From: Burkholderia diffusa
Lineage (GTDB): Bacteria; Pseudomonadota; Gammaproteobacteria; Burkholderiales; Burkholderiaceae
Direction of reading: 5' to 3'
Assembly: GCF_902499115.1 (NCBI RefSeq)
Contig: NZ_CABVPN010000004.1
Span: 1-64,000 of the forward strand
Length of the DNA stretch: 64,000 bases
Within the stretch, counting starts at the first letter, position 1. Each line of letters opens with the position of its first letter. A model generated the notes under the pieces. That model saw only the letters and a program-made list of their open reading frames with translations. It searched no databases and was not told the DNA's origin. A program made the position numbers and the translations under genes. This document shows, in pieces, positions 54,040 to 62,458 of the stretch.

Positions 54040-57000
54040 TATTTGCAAGTGCATTGGCCGGCTGGTACTGGCTTTCCAAATTGAGCTAGCGCGGCAGGCA
54101 GGTATAGCAATGGCCCCGCTGGATTGATAGGCGAGATACCATTGATTAAATTTCTAGAGATTCCACCACTACTTTGAGCCTTTCCATTCAACTCAATCAA
54201 TTGCTGCTCACGCCCACGAATGGCGCGGTAGCTCGTTGAAGACCTGTCCAGGACGGGTGGCAAGAAGCCTTCAGCCGTCAAGTACGCTTGACCGTAAGAT
54301 CTATTTTTCACGTTGGTTTCCGGATCCTCATAACCCGACGTTCTTCCGCTATAACACTGCCCAGTTGTAGGGTTGTATCGGGTATAAGTTTGATAAGTTT
54401 TTTCGCGGGTCAGCTTATCCAGCGATTTTTTTGTCGCAGTTGCCAACCTATCCGCTAGCAACTTTCCATCGGGAATCGCAGACCCCAGAATCGGGCCAAC
54501 AGGCACCGGAATGGGATAAGCCTGCAGCCCTCTCGGATCGATGTTGCTCAGCGGGTTGCCGGCCACATAACTGTAAGCATTCAGTCCACCTTGCAGCCCG
54601 ATTGGATCCTTGCTGACGTAGCGCCCCACCTCCGGGTCGTAGTACCGATACCGGTTGTAGTGCAGCCCCGATTCATGGTCATGGTACTGCCCCTGGAAGC
54701 GGATGGGGTTGGCGATCGGTGCCTTCCCCGAGGTCTTTCTGATTGCCTCCTGCGCGACTCCCCAGGCGCGGTACTCCGCGCTCCACGCAATCTCGCTGTG
54801 CTCGTCGGTCAGTTCCTGCGGCGTGCCGAGGTGATCACACTGGTACCAGGCCAGGCTGTTGATCGGCGGCGCGGGCGGCGGCGCGCCCCACAGCGGGTCT
54901 TCATCCTGCCGGTAGTAATCGCCGTACTCCGGCTGGTCGAGCAATTCGATGGCGTCGTCGCGCACCGCCTGCGCCACCGGCACAAAGCTGCCGGGCTCGT
55001 ACACATAGTGTGTGGTGCGCGCACCGAAGCCATCCTCGTCGGCGATCTTGCTCTCCCAGGCCAGCGTGTCGCCGTCCCAGCCATATAGCGTGAAACCGCA
55101 TTGCAGCTCGCGGTTGCGCTTGACCCGCTCGGCGCGGTTCCAGTGTGGCTCCGCTTCCCTTCTTTCCTCGTAGTGCGCCTGGCTGTGCTTGGACAAGCGC
55201 CGCCCAAGCGCGTCGTAGGTGTAGTCGACCTTCAGGCGCTCGTCTTCGTAGTGCGTCAGGCGGTCAAACAGGTCCCAGGTGAAGCGGCCTTCCTTACCGT
55301 TGTGCCAACGCTGCGTGAGGTTGCCGCGCGCATCGTACTGGTAGTGGGTGCCGGCGTATTGCTTGAGCAGGTTATCCAGCGCCTTGATGCGCGGCATGCG
55401 CTGGCGCTCGGCTTCGCGCTGCTCGGCCGGGTCGATCAGGTTGCTGGCCGGGTCGAAGTCGAAGGTCTCGTGGCCCAGCCGGCTGTGCGCTTCGAGCAGG
55501 CGGCCCACGGGGTCGTAGCGGTAGGCAAGCTGGCCGCGCCGCGTATCGTTGATGTCGGTGAGCTGGCCGCCGGCGTCGTAGCGGTAACGGCGCACCAGCA
55601 GGCGGTTGCCGCCCGCAGTTTGCCCGGGCGGCCCCTTGGCTTCATGAGCAAGCACCTGCTCGTTGAGCCGCCCCATGGCGTCCCACTGCTGCGTTTGCAG
55701 CAGGCGGTTGCCTTGCAGCCGCGCGACTTCGCGATGCAGGTCGTCGCGCTCGTAGCTGACCAGTTCTCGTTCATCCAACTGGAGAGCCAGCAGGTGGCCG
55801 CTGCCGTAGGTGAGCCAGCTGACGCGGTGACCATCCGGGCGCACGGTGGCGATGCGCTGGTTCAGCGCATCGTATTCGTGCAGCCACACACCCACCAGCG
55901 GCTGGCCCAGGCGGGTGTAGTGCTGGTGCTCACGCACCAGGTTGCCGGCCGGGTCGTGGAACCATTGCAGGCGGCTGTCTGCGTTAGTCGCCAGCGCCAG
56001 GTTGCCGTTGAGGTCGTAGGCAAAGGTCTCGACCTGCCAGCCCTGCTTGCGCGGGCTCCCGTCGCCGGTTTGCAGCGCAGCGCGCCGCTCGGTGAGGCGG
56101 CCCATCGGGTCGAACGTGTAGGCAGTGATGCGCTGCCCGTCGATGGCACGCGCCAGCTTGCCGGTCGCCTCTTCGTACTCGTAGCGCGTGATGGCACCGT
56201 CGAAGCCGGTTTCCGCCAGCAGACGGCCCACCGGGTCGTAGTGGAACTCGGCATCGCGCCCGTTCTCGTTGCGCAGCGCGGTGAGTTGGCCGAGCTTGTC
56301 CCACTGATAGCGTAGGGACTGGCCGGCGGCGTCCACCCGCTTGGCCAGCAGGCCGGCCTCGGTGTAGTCCCATTCGGTGCGCCGGCCCAGCGCATCGATG
56401 TGGGTTAGCAGCCGGCCCTCTGCGTCGCGCTCGAAGTGCTCTTCGGTATCGTCCGGGTAGCGGATCGCGGCGAGCTGGCCGGCCTCGTGGCGGTAGCGGG
56501 TGACCTGGCCCGCTGCGTCGGTGAACTGCACAAGCTGGCCGTGCGCGTCGTAGGCCCATTCGCTGGCCTTGGCCGAGCAGTCCACGTAGCGAGTGAGCTG
56601 GCCGCTGCTGTTGTACTCGAGCTGCCTGGTCTTGCCGCTGGCATCGGTGATGCCGATCGGCAGGCCCATCAGGTTGTAGGCGTACTCGGTCTTGTTGCCC
56701 AGCGGGTCGATGGCCTCCGTGAGCCGACCGCGGGTGTCGTAGTCGCGCAGCCAGAGGCCGCCCTCGGCGTCGCTGATCTTGATGAGCTGGTCTTTGCTAT
56801 CCCACGCGTAATGCACGGTGGTGCCGTCCGCACGGATGTGCTCCAGCAGGTTGCCGTTCTCGTCATAGGCGTAGCAGTCCTCGCTGCCGTCCGGGTGGAT
56901 ATGCTGGACGACGTTCTTCGCCCCATCGCGGAACAGCCATTCCTCACGCTGATCGGGGTGGATGATGCGGTACGTGTAGCCCAGGTGGTCGTAGTAGTGC

Positions 57001-58862
57001 CAGGTCTCCTGGCCATGGGCATCGGTGACGTAGGTGAGGCGGATGTTCTCGTCCCATTCCAGGCGGGTGTCGAAGCTGCCGTCGTCGGCCCATTCGCGCA
57101 CCGCTTTGGCATCCGCGCCCTCTCCCTGCCACACCAGGTTCATGCCGCGCCCGGTGCGGTCCGTGTAACGGGTGATCAGGTGGTGCTGGTACTGGTAGGT
57201 CCACGCGGCAGCATTCTCGTCTTGTGCCAGCGTGAGGTCGCCCGCTTCGTCATAGCGGTACAGACTCAGACGGCGCAGGGGTTCGTGCTCGCCCATCAGC
57301 CACAGGCCGGTGATGCGGCCAGCCTCGTCCACCAGGGTGCCGAGGCGGGTGTGTACCTGGCTGAGATCGTCCTGGTAGGTGATCAGGTCCGACAGCACCG
57401 CGCGATTGCCAACGCGGTGGTCGTAGCCGAGCAGCATGCCGGCGCCGCCGCGCAGTTCGATCCGCACCAGCAGGTAGCGGTCGCCGTGGCGCTGGTAGGT
57501 CTCGCGGCGTTCGTAGCCACGACACAGCACCAACTCGTGATCGCGTACACGAACCAGGGTGAGGTCTTCGATGCGATCTTCATGGAACTGTCCGACCTTG
57601 GGCAGCGGGTAGTCGTGGCTGCGCCCGTCGGCGCCGTGGTAGCGCAGGCCTTCGCCCCGCACGTCGAAGCGCGTGGTGTATGGCGTGATCCAGCGCGCGC
57701 CCAGCACGCCATCGTCGAAGGCACCCAGACTGGAGCGGTAGGTACGCGTCCAGGCGAGGGGAAATGGGCCGGGTAGCGTGAAGTCGGTGTGGCTGAGTGT
57801 TTCGCTGCCCGTGGCGAAGCTGATGTTGCTGCCGGTGCCTGACGGCGCTCCGATCTTGCACACGTTGGCGTCTTGGTCGGCCGGGCGTTCTTTGACGCGT
57901 GCCTCAAGTGATTCGCCTGGATGGAGCGATCCAGCCCGGCTCGTCGTATCGGTCTTGACATTGGCGGCCAGGTAACGGCTCGGCCCTCGCGCTTCGAGCG
58001 ACCGATGCAATCCGGCGACGATCCACCCGACACTACCTTGCGTCGACGGATTGGCTTGCGCGCGTACCTGGCTGGCCAAGAGCGCGGCGAACTGGCGCAG
58101 TAGCTGGGCGTTTGCGGCGATCTTGGCGCGTGTTTCTTTTGAAGGGCTTTGTGCCGGGGCGCTCTGGCTTGTGGTTGCGGCATCGCGCTGAAACTGAAGC
58201 GCCGCGTCATAGAGGTTGGAAAACATCTCGGTGGGGTCGCGCCACGACTTCCCTGATTCGCTTTTGCCGGGCGCTGTACCGACAACGTTGTTCGCCTGAC
58301 TCAGGGTCTCCAGACCGCTGGCGAGGTCCAGTATGAGGCTTTCGCCAAAGGTCGCGGCTTCATCCAGCAAACCGGGTAGCCTTTGTTGGGTCTGCTTTAC
58401 AAAGTCGTCCAACTCGCCCCGAATGCTGCTGTTCAGATTGACCGTCAGCGTGTTGAGCAGGGCCTCGCTGACCAGGGATTTTTCGCCAGTCAGTTCCTGT
58501 CGCGCGAGAAAAAGTGCAGGCCGCAGCGTCATGCGGGCGGGAGCGGTGGCCGGGGCAGGCATCAGACCGATCAGATTGATGCTCGCGATCGCCCAGTCCG
58601 AAGTATCACGGTCCTCGCGTGTGGTGAGGGTGACGATATCGCCCAGCAGGTCTGCCAGATTGAGGATGTTACGGACCGCTGGCAGATTGCCTGCAACGGT
58701 GCGCAGGCGATCCAGGGTCACTGCTCCGTCGGTGATTGCGCCCAGCCATTGGCCAAATGCATCGATGGTCAGCGCCACGTCACCCAGTTGGATCTGGTTG
58801 AGCGGAGCGACTGTGACGGGACGTGCGGAAGAGGCGGACGCTTCAGGTGCTTGGCTTGCCAT
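54039..58862 (-). CDS. rhs: RHS-repeat protein with C-terminal GIY-YIG-like nuclease tip
   Basis: A 1607-residue polymorphic toxin. Residues 1-330 are a helical N-terminal region without PAAR or prePAAR motif. A DUF6531-like entry (NISFATGSETLSHTDFTLPG) precedes the YD-repeat barrel (about 380-1420, e.g. YDANGQ-type units such as DYTYDALGRRLSKHSQAHYE). The conserved RHS core ends GLHYNRYRYYDPEVGRYVSK, DPIGLQGGLNAYSYVAGNPL and DPRGL. The last 161 residues (54042-54524) are the variable tip: TYTRYNPTTGQCYSGRT matches a GIY-x10-YIG nuclease motif, with RGREQQLIE supplying a catalytic Glu (about 1552). The core should encapsulate the tip; the donor apparatus is not in the window. Confidence 0.92.
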   Translation of the reverse strand: MASQAPEASASSARPVTVAPLNQIQLGDVALTIDAFGQWLGAITDGAVTLDRLRTVAGNLPAVRNILNLADLLGDIVTLTTREDRDTSDWAIASINLIGLMPAPATAPARMTLRPALFLARQELTGEKSLVSEALLNTLTVNLNSSIRGELDDFVKQTQQRLPGLLDEAATFGESLILDLASGLETLSQANNVVGTAPGKSESGKSWRDPTEMFSNLYDAALQFQRDAATTSQSAPAQSPSKETRAKIAANAQLLRQFAALLASQVRAQANPSTQGSVGWIVAGLHRSLEARGPSRYLAANVKTDTTSRAGSLHPGESLEARVKERPADQDANVCKIGAPSGTGSNISFATGSETLSHTDFTLPGPFPLAWTRTYRSSLGAFDDGVLGARWITPYTTRFDVRGEGLRYHGADGRSHDYPLPKVGQFHEDRIEDLTLVRVRDHELVLCRGYERRETYQRHGDRYLLVRIELRGGAGMLLGYDHRVGNRAVLSDLITYQDDLSQVHTRLGTLVDEAGRITGLWLMGEHEPLRRLSLYRYDEAGDLTLAQDENAAAWTYQYQHHLITRYTDRTGRGMNLVWQGEGADAKAVREWADDGSFDTRLEWDENIRLTYVTDAHGQETWHYYDHLGYTYRIIHPDQREEWLFRDGAKNVVQHIHPDGSEDCYAYDENGNLLEHIRADGTTVHYAWDSKDQLIKISDAEGGLWLRDYDTRGRLTEAIDPLGNKTEYAYNLMGLPIGITDASGKTRQLEYNSSGQLTRYVDCSAKASEWAYDAHGQLVQFTDAAGQVTRYRHEAGQLAAIRYPDDTEEHFERDAEGRLLTHIDALGRRTEWDYTEAGLLAKRVDAAGQSLRYQWDKLGQLTALRNENGRDAEFHYDPVGRLLAETGFDGAITRYEYEEATGKLARAIDGQRITAYTFDPMGRLTERRAALQTGDGSPRKQGWQVETFAYDLNGNLALATNADSRLQWFHDPAGNLVREHQHYTRLGQPLVGVWLHEYDALNQRIATVRPDGHRVSWLTYGSGHLLALQLDERELVSYERDDLHREVARLQGNRLLQTQQWDAMGRLNEQVLAHEAKGPPGQTAGGNRLLVRRYRYDAGGQLTDINDTRRGQLAYRYDPVGRLLEAHSRLGHETFDFDPASNLIDPAEQREAERQRMPRIKALDNLLKQYAGTHYQYDARGNLTQRWHNGKEGRFTWDLFDRLTHYEDERLKVDYTYDALGRRLSKHSQAHYEERREAEPHWNRAERVKRNRELQCGFTLYGWDGDTLAWESKIADEDGFGARTTHYVYEPGSFVPVAQAVRDDAIELLDQPEYGDYYRQDEDPLWGAPPPAPPINSLAWYQCDHLGTPQELTDEHSEIAWSAEYRAWGVAQEAIRKTSGKAPIANPIRFQGQYHDHESGLHYNRYRYYDPEVGRYVSKDPIGLQGGLNAYSYVAGNPLSNIDPRGLQAYPIPVPVGPILGSAIPDGKLLADRLATATKKSLDKLTREKTYQTYTRYNPTTGQCYSGRTSGYEDPETNVKNRSYGQAYLTAEGFLPPVLDRSSTSYRAIRGREQQLIELNGKAQSSGGISRNLINGISPINPAGPLLYLPAALAQFGKPVPAGQCTCK

Positions 58863-59224
58863 CGGTGCTCCAGGAACTGAGCACCTACAACTACTGCCTC
58901 TAGTGAAGGAATGACTAGCAGCAGGCTCTCAGCATGTGGACGTACATGAAATTCTCCAGGCACAAGCGTGCGCAATTACTCGCGATTTGAATATAGGATC
59001 GATCTGAAAAGCCGTTTAGATGGGCGGCTAACTGTACAAAATTCATTTCAGCGCACAGCCATTCTCGTTGGCCGGGGGCGAAAAAAGGCGTGCGTCAGTA
59101 ATGCTGGTGGGAGTCTCGGCCGGGTCCTGGACTAATATTGCGCATGGCGTAGGTCGGCTGATTCTGCGTCGTGAAGGGCGCACAAGGGGCAGCGGTTTTG
59201 CCATGGCCCGGCGCCAGTACCTGC
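58863..59224. other. Intergenic region upstream of the RHS gene
   Basis: About 360 bases lie between the RHS start and the integrase relic. TCCTGGAGC precedes the RHS ATG. An AT-rich patch (TATATTCAAATC, minus strand, near 58987-58998) may be the RHS promoter. No chaperone, VgrG or PAAR gene lies here. Confidence 0.4.
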
Positions 59225-59473
59225 TCACACCACAAGATTGCGCGCCGACGCCAGCCCGTCGATGTAGCCCAACCACGCCTGCAGCATCTTCCGCCGCTGG
59301 TCAACATATTCGGCCCGGTTGTAGACGTCGCGCACACCGCCGATGGTGTGATTCAACGCTTTCTCCACCCCGTCCGCCTCCCAGCGCTGTTCATGCAGCA
59401 ACTTGGAGGCTGAGCGCCGCAGATCATGGATCGTGAAGGCGGAAATCTCCTGCGCCTGTAATGAAACCTTCAA
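59225..59473 (-). pseudogene. Tyrosine recombinase (phage-type integrase) C-terminal remnant
   Basis: The 82-codon frame reads SAFTIHDLRRSASKLLHEQR, then EADGVEKALNHTIGGVRDVY and NRAEYVDQRRKMLQAWLGYI, the end of a P4-type integrase. It retains the catalytic Arg (HDLRR), the NHT histidine and the active Tyr (VRDVYNRAEY region). The N-terminal and core-binding parts are missing; upstream sequence at 59474 is unrelated. It marks the edge of a former island next to the RHS locus. Confidence 0.85.
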
Positions 59474-59516
59474 CGCCTGGAAGTGACGTTATTTACCGAG
59501 GAAGAAAACCGTTGCC

Positions 59517-59882
59517 GTGCCGCGATCCGCGCTGTCGATCGTCAAACCCGCCGTCGACGATATCGTTGCGGGCCGCAAGCGGGTGGAAATCCGGTCGTGG
59601 GCGCCGCCGGCCCTGCCGCTGCGCGATCTCGTGCTGGTGCAGAACACGATCTTCCTGCGACAGGACGGACAGGAGGATCCCGATGGTATCGCGCTCGCGT
59701 GGGTCGACGTCGTGGGGATATACGACTGAACGCCTGATGAAGCCCGCACGCAAGGTTAGCAATGGTGCGCCGGATACGTATGCTGGGAACTGACGAATGT
59801 GCGGGCGATCGATCCACCTTTTCCGTGCGTCGCCAGGCGCGGTATCTATGCGTTGACGGATGACTCCGGCAAGGTATCCTGA
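59517..59882 (+). pseudogene. ASCH-domain protein, interrupted by two stop codons
   Basis: From GTG 59517 (after GAGGAAG) the frame reads PRSALSIVKPAVDDIVAGRK, then RVEIRSWAPPALPLRDLVLV, an ASCH (RNA-binding-like) start. TGA at 59727 stands where GAC TGG is expected (VGIYD-stop-TPDEART), and TAG at 59757 follows. The same frame then continues CWELTNVRAIDPPFPCVARR to a natural stop at 59882. Frame is kept throughout, so the gene is broken only by two nonsense changes, unless stops are suppressed. Confidence 0.82.
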
Positions 59883-59977
59883 TGATTGCGCCGGCATCCC
59901 GGGCGTGCCGCGTCCCCTTTCGATACACAAGCGGCCGGTAGAAACGATCGATCACCCGGCGCGCGCCGGTGACGTGC

Positions 59978-60066
59978 GCTAAACCGGAATCGACCGCCCG
60001 CGAATCCTGATCCCGAGCCGCACGACGCCGATCACCGTATTCGACAGCCACGTAAGCAGCGGCATT
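59978..60066 (-). repeat. Duplicated 3' end of the aspartyl/asparaginyl hydroxylase gene
   Basis: Bases 59978-60046 are identical to 61564-61632, about 69 bases, including the stop codon of the hydroxylase gene; the match decays by about 60066. Read on the minus strand it encodes MPLLTWLSNTVIGVVRLGIR plus IRGRSIPV, against MPRLLTWVSNTVIGVVRLGI in the intact gene. It is a paralogue relic, and the pair brackets the SnoaL/LysR genes as direct repeats. Confidence 0.88.
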
Positions 60067-60117
60067 TGCCGTACGGCCGGCGGCGCGACGACGTTGCTGC
60101 GTCGCGCCATGATCCGG

Positions 60118-60516
60118 CTAGGCATATTTGTTGCCGACGGTACTTCGCACCGGATGCGTGTCGTAGATGATGACCATGCGCTCGATGCGCGCGTCGTCGT
60201 CGAACTCGAAGACGTCGACGCACTCGAACCGCACCTCGGAGCCGTCCTTCAGTCCCCAGTCGTAGACGAAATAGCCGGTGGCCCGACGTGCGCCCGTCGT
60301 GCTGACGCAGATGTCGAGCGGCGTGATCCGGCTTTGTCCGGATGCCGCCGCGACTTTTTCGAAGAAGGGCTGCGGCGCCATCCAGCCGAGAAACGGCGAG
60401 AATATCCGTGCATCCGGCGCGAACAGCGCGCAGATCTCGGCGACGTCGCCGCGTTCGAGTGCTTTCAGGTAGGCATTGACCTGCCGCGTGTATAGTGCGT
60501 CGGACGACGAGACCAT
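60118..60516 (-). CDS. SnoaL-like (NTF2 fold) protein
   Basis: A 132-residue soluble protein: TRQVNAYLKALERGDVAEIC, then ALFAPDARIFSPFLG and YDWGLKDGSEVRFECVDVFE, with the alternating pattern of an NTF2-like cone. Members are cyclases, isomerases or ligand-binding proteins; no catalytic set is fixed here. GGAGA precedes the ATG at 60516. It is divergent from the LysR gene, which probably controls it. Confidence 0.85.
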   Translation of the reverse strand: MVSSSDALYTRQVNAYLKALERGDVAEICALFAPDARIFSPFLGWMAPQPFFEKVAAASGQSRITPLDICVSTTGARRATGYFVYDWGLKDGSEVRFECVDVFEFDDDARIERMVIIYDTHPVRSTVGNKYA

Positions 60517-60594
60517 GGTATTTCTCCGCTGATGGTTGACGAGCCTGCCGCGACAGCCGCCGCGAACCGGTTCAACCACGATAGCGATGCCGCG

Positions 60595-61536
60595 ATGACC
60601 GAACAAACGAATAATCCGCAACCCGGGTATGTCGCCCGCGCATATCCGCTGGCGGATCTGACCCGTGCGCTGCCGCCGCTGACGGCGTTCCAGGCGTTCG
60701 TCGCCGCCGCCGAACTCGGCAGTTTCAACCGGGCCGCCGAGCATCTGTGCCGGACCCAGGGTGCGGTGAGCCGTCAGGTGCAGCAACTGGAAGCGCACTA
60801 CCGATGTGCGTTGTTCGTCCGTCATCCGTCGGGATTGACGCTGACCGGGGAAGGCAGCGCGTTGCTGACGGTGGCCGTCAACGTGCTCGCGCAACTGGCG
60901 CAACACGCGCATGCCCATGCGCATTCCGCGTCGACCCTGACGTTGCGCTTGCCTTCCACGTTCGCGATCCGGTGGCTGCTGCCGCGGCTCTCGGCCCTCA
61001 ATCACGCGTTGCCGCGAACCGAATTGCATATTCACACGTCGGCGGACGACACACCGGATTTCACCGACGCCGATTTCGATGCCATCGTCGTGCGCGGTAC
61101 CGGAAACTGGCCAGGAATGGTGGTCGTGCCTTTATTCGACGAGTGCCTTACGCCGATGTGCACGCGCGACGCAGGCACGTCGTTGAAGTCGTTCGCCGAT
61201 CTCGCGCATGTGACGCTGCTGCATCCCGCGCGCAATCGAGACGAATGGCGATGTTGGCTCGACGCCGTCGGCGCAACGCAGATCGACCCGGGCACCGGGC
61301 TCGTATTCGATACGCTCGAACTGACGTTGACGGCAGCGGCTCACGCACACGGCGTCGCGATCGGCGATCCGCGCATGGCGGCGGATCGGCTGGCGGCCGG
61401 CGCGCTGGTCGCGCCGTTTCCGGAGGTGGTGCGCAACGGTCTGGGTTACTACCTCATCTACCCGGCGCAGCGCGCCGCGCAACCCGCGATTCAAGCGCTC
61501 GCGGAGGTTCTGACGCGTCTCGCGCGCGAGGATTGA
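60595..61536 (+). CDS. LysR-family regulator (GcvA-like)
   Basis: A regulator of about 313 residues. LPPLTAFQAFVAAAELGSFN begins the helix-turn-helix, and HLCRTQGAVSRQVQQLEAHY completes it, with a GcvA-like start to the domain. The effector domain runs from TLTLRLPSTFAIRWLLPRLS, with an IHTS...DFDAIVVRG ligand cleft, to the C-terminus. An in-frame start at 60532 would add 21 residues. It is divergent from the SnoaL-like gene. Confidence 0.9.
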   Translation: MTEQTNNPQPGYVARAYPLADLTRALPPLTAFQAFVAAAELGSFNRAAEHLCRTQGAVSRQVQQLEAHYRCALFVRHPSGLTLTGEGSALLTVAVNVLAQLAQHAHAHAHSASTLTLRLPSTFAIRWLLPRLSALNHALPRTELHIHTSADDTPDFTDADFDAIVVRGTGNWPGMVVVPLFDECLTPMCTRDAGTSLKSFADLAHVTLLHPARNRDEWRCWLDAVGATQIDPGTGLVFDTLELTLTAAAHAHGVAIGDPRMAADRLAAGALVAPFPEVVRNGLGYYLIYPAQRAAQPAIQALAEVLTRLARED

Positions 61537-61564
61537 CCGCGAAGGGCGCGCGTCGTGCAGTTGG

Positions 61565-62254
61565 CTAAACCGGAATCGACCGCCCGCGAATCCTGATCCC
61601 GAGCCGCACGACGCCGATCACCGTATTCGACACCCACGTGAGCAAGCGCGGCATCCCGCGCCGTCGGATATCGAGCAGCAGCACGATCCGTACTTCGTCG
61701 CTGTCGTTCCATACCTCGTGCACGAACGTGTCGTCCCACAGCAGGAAACGGCCTTCCTCGAGCCGATATTCATGACCGTCGACCTTCAGCACCGCGGCCG
61801 GCGTGCCGTCGGCGCGCTTCGGCATCGACAGCACGAGATAGCCGCGCAGGATGCCGCGAAACGGCCCGCGATGCGGCGGGATGTGTTTGCCGGGCGCGAG
61901 GAACGACAGCGACGCGGACAACACGTCCGGCGACGCCGCGACGATCGACGCGACGGTCGGGCAACGCGACAGGTTGCGCGGGAACGGCTGGCCGTAAGCC
62001 TGCATGATGAACATCCGCCAGTCGCGCGCATCGTTGGCCGAGATGTCGTGCTGTTCGCGCATGATCTCGTGGAAACGCGGGATGCGCGGCAGGTCGCGCG
62101 CGACGGCGAGCGCTTCCGCGCGAATGGCCGGCCACGCGCGGACGAATCGCTCGGCGTCGGGGAACATGGCCGAATCGAGCACGGCACCGCTGTCGATATG
62201 ACGGTCGAACAGTGCGCGAAGCAGGCCGGCTGCATAGTCGTAAGCGACGGACAT
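61565..62254 (-). CDS. Aspartyl/asparaginyl beta-hydroxylase-family protein (LpxO-like)
   Basis: A 229-residue 2OG-Fe(II) enzyme. SLSFLAPGKHIPPHRGPFRG supplies the first iron ligands, RFLLWDDTFVHEVWNDSDEV the distal His, and RIVLLLDI the 2-oxoglutarate Arg. The family hydroxylates Asp/Asn side chains or, as LpxO, lipid A acyl chains; which applies is not clear. A hydrophobic tail (SNTVIGVVRLGI) could hold it at the membrane. ATG 62254 is chosen over GTG 62272. Its 3' end is duplicated at 60.0 kb. Confidence 0.87.
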   Translation of the reverse strand: MSVAYDYAAGLLRALFDRHIDSGAVLDSAMFPDAERFVRAWPAIRAEALAVARDLPRIPRFHEIMREQHDISANDARDWRMFIMQAYGQPFPRNLSRCPTVASIVAASPDVLSASLSFLAPGKHIPPHRGPFRGILRGYLVLSMPKRADGTPAAVLKVDGHEYRLEEGRFLLWDDTFVHEVWNDSDEVRIVLLLDIRRRGMPRLLTWVSNTVIGVVRLGIRIRGRSIPV

Positions 62255-62458
62255 GATCGAGGCGCGATCCACAAGGTGTCGTCAGTCTGCCCCACGCGCG
62301 GTGGGGCTTGCGTTACGTCAGGTTACGCCGGCTGACGAAAGAATGACAGCTCGATGAACGTCCGGCACAAGCGGTTCGCCATTCCGGGAATAAACGGACA
62401 CCCAGCGTCGTCATACGGGTGTAGCACGTCGTCTCGTTGACTTCTCAAGGAGTGGAAC

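Noticed and set aside
56436..57776. An open frame of 446 codons antisense to the RHS core
   Set aside because: The translation is repetitive Val/Ala/Gly and mirrors the YD repeats; no start signal or family.
59043..59276. A minus-strand frame of 77 codons next to the integrase relic
   Set aside because: Out of frame with the recognisable integrase sequence and without motifs.
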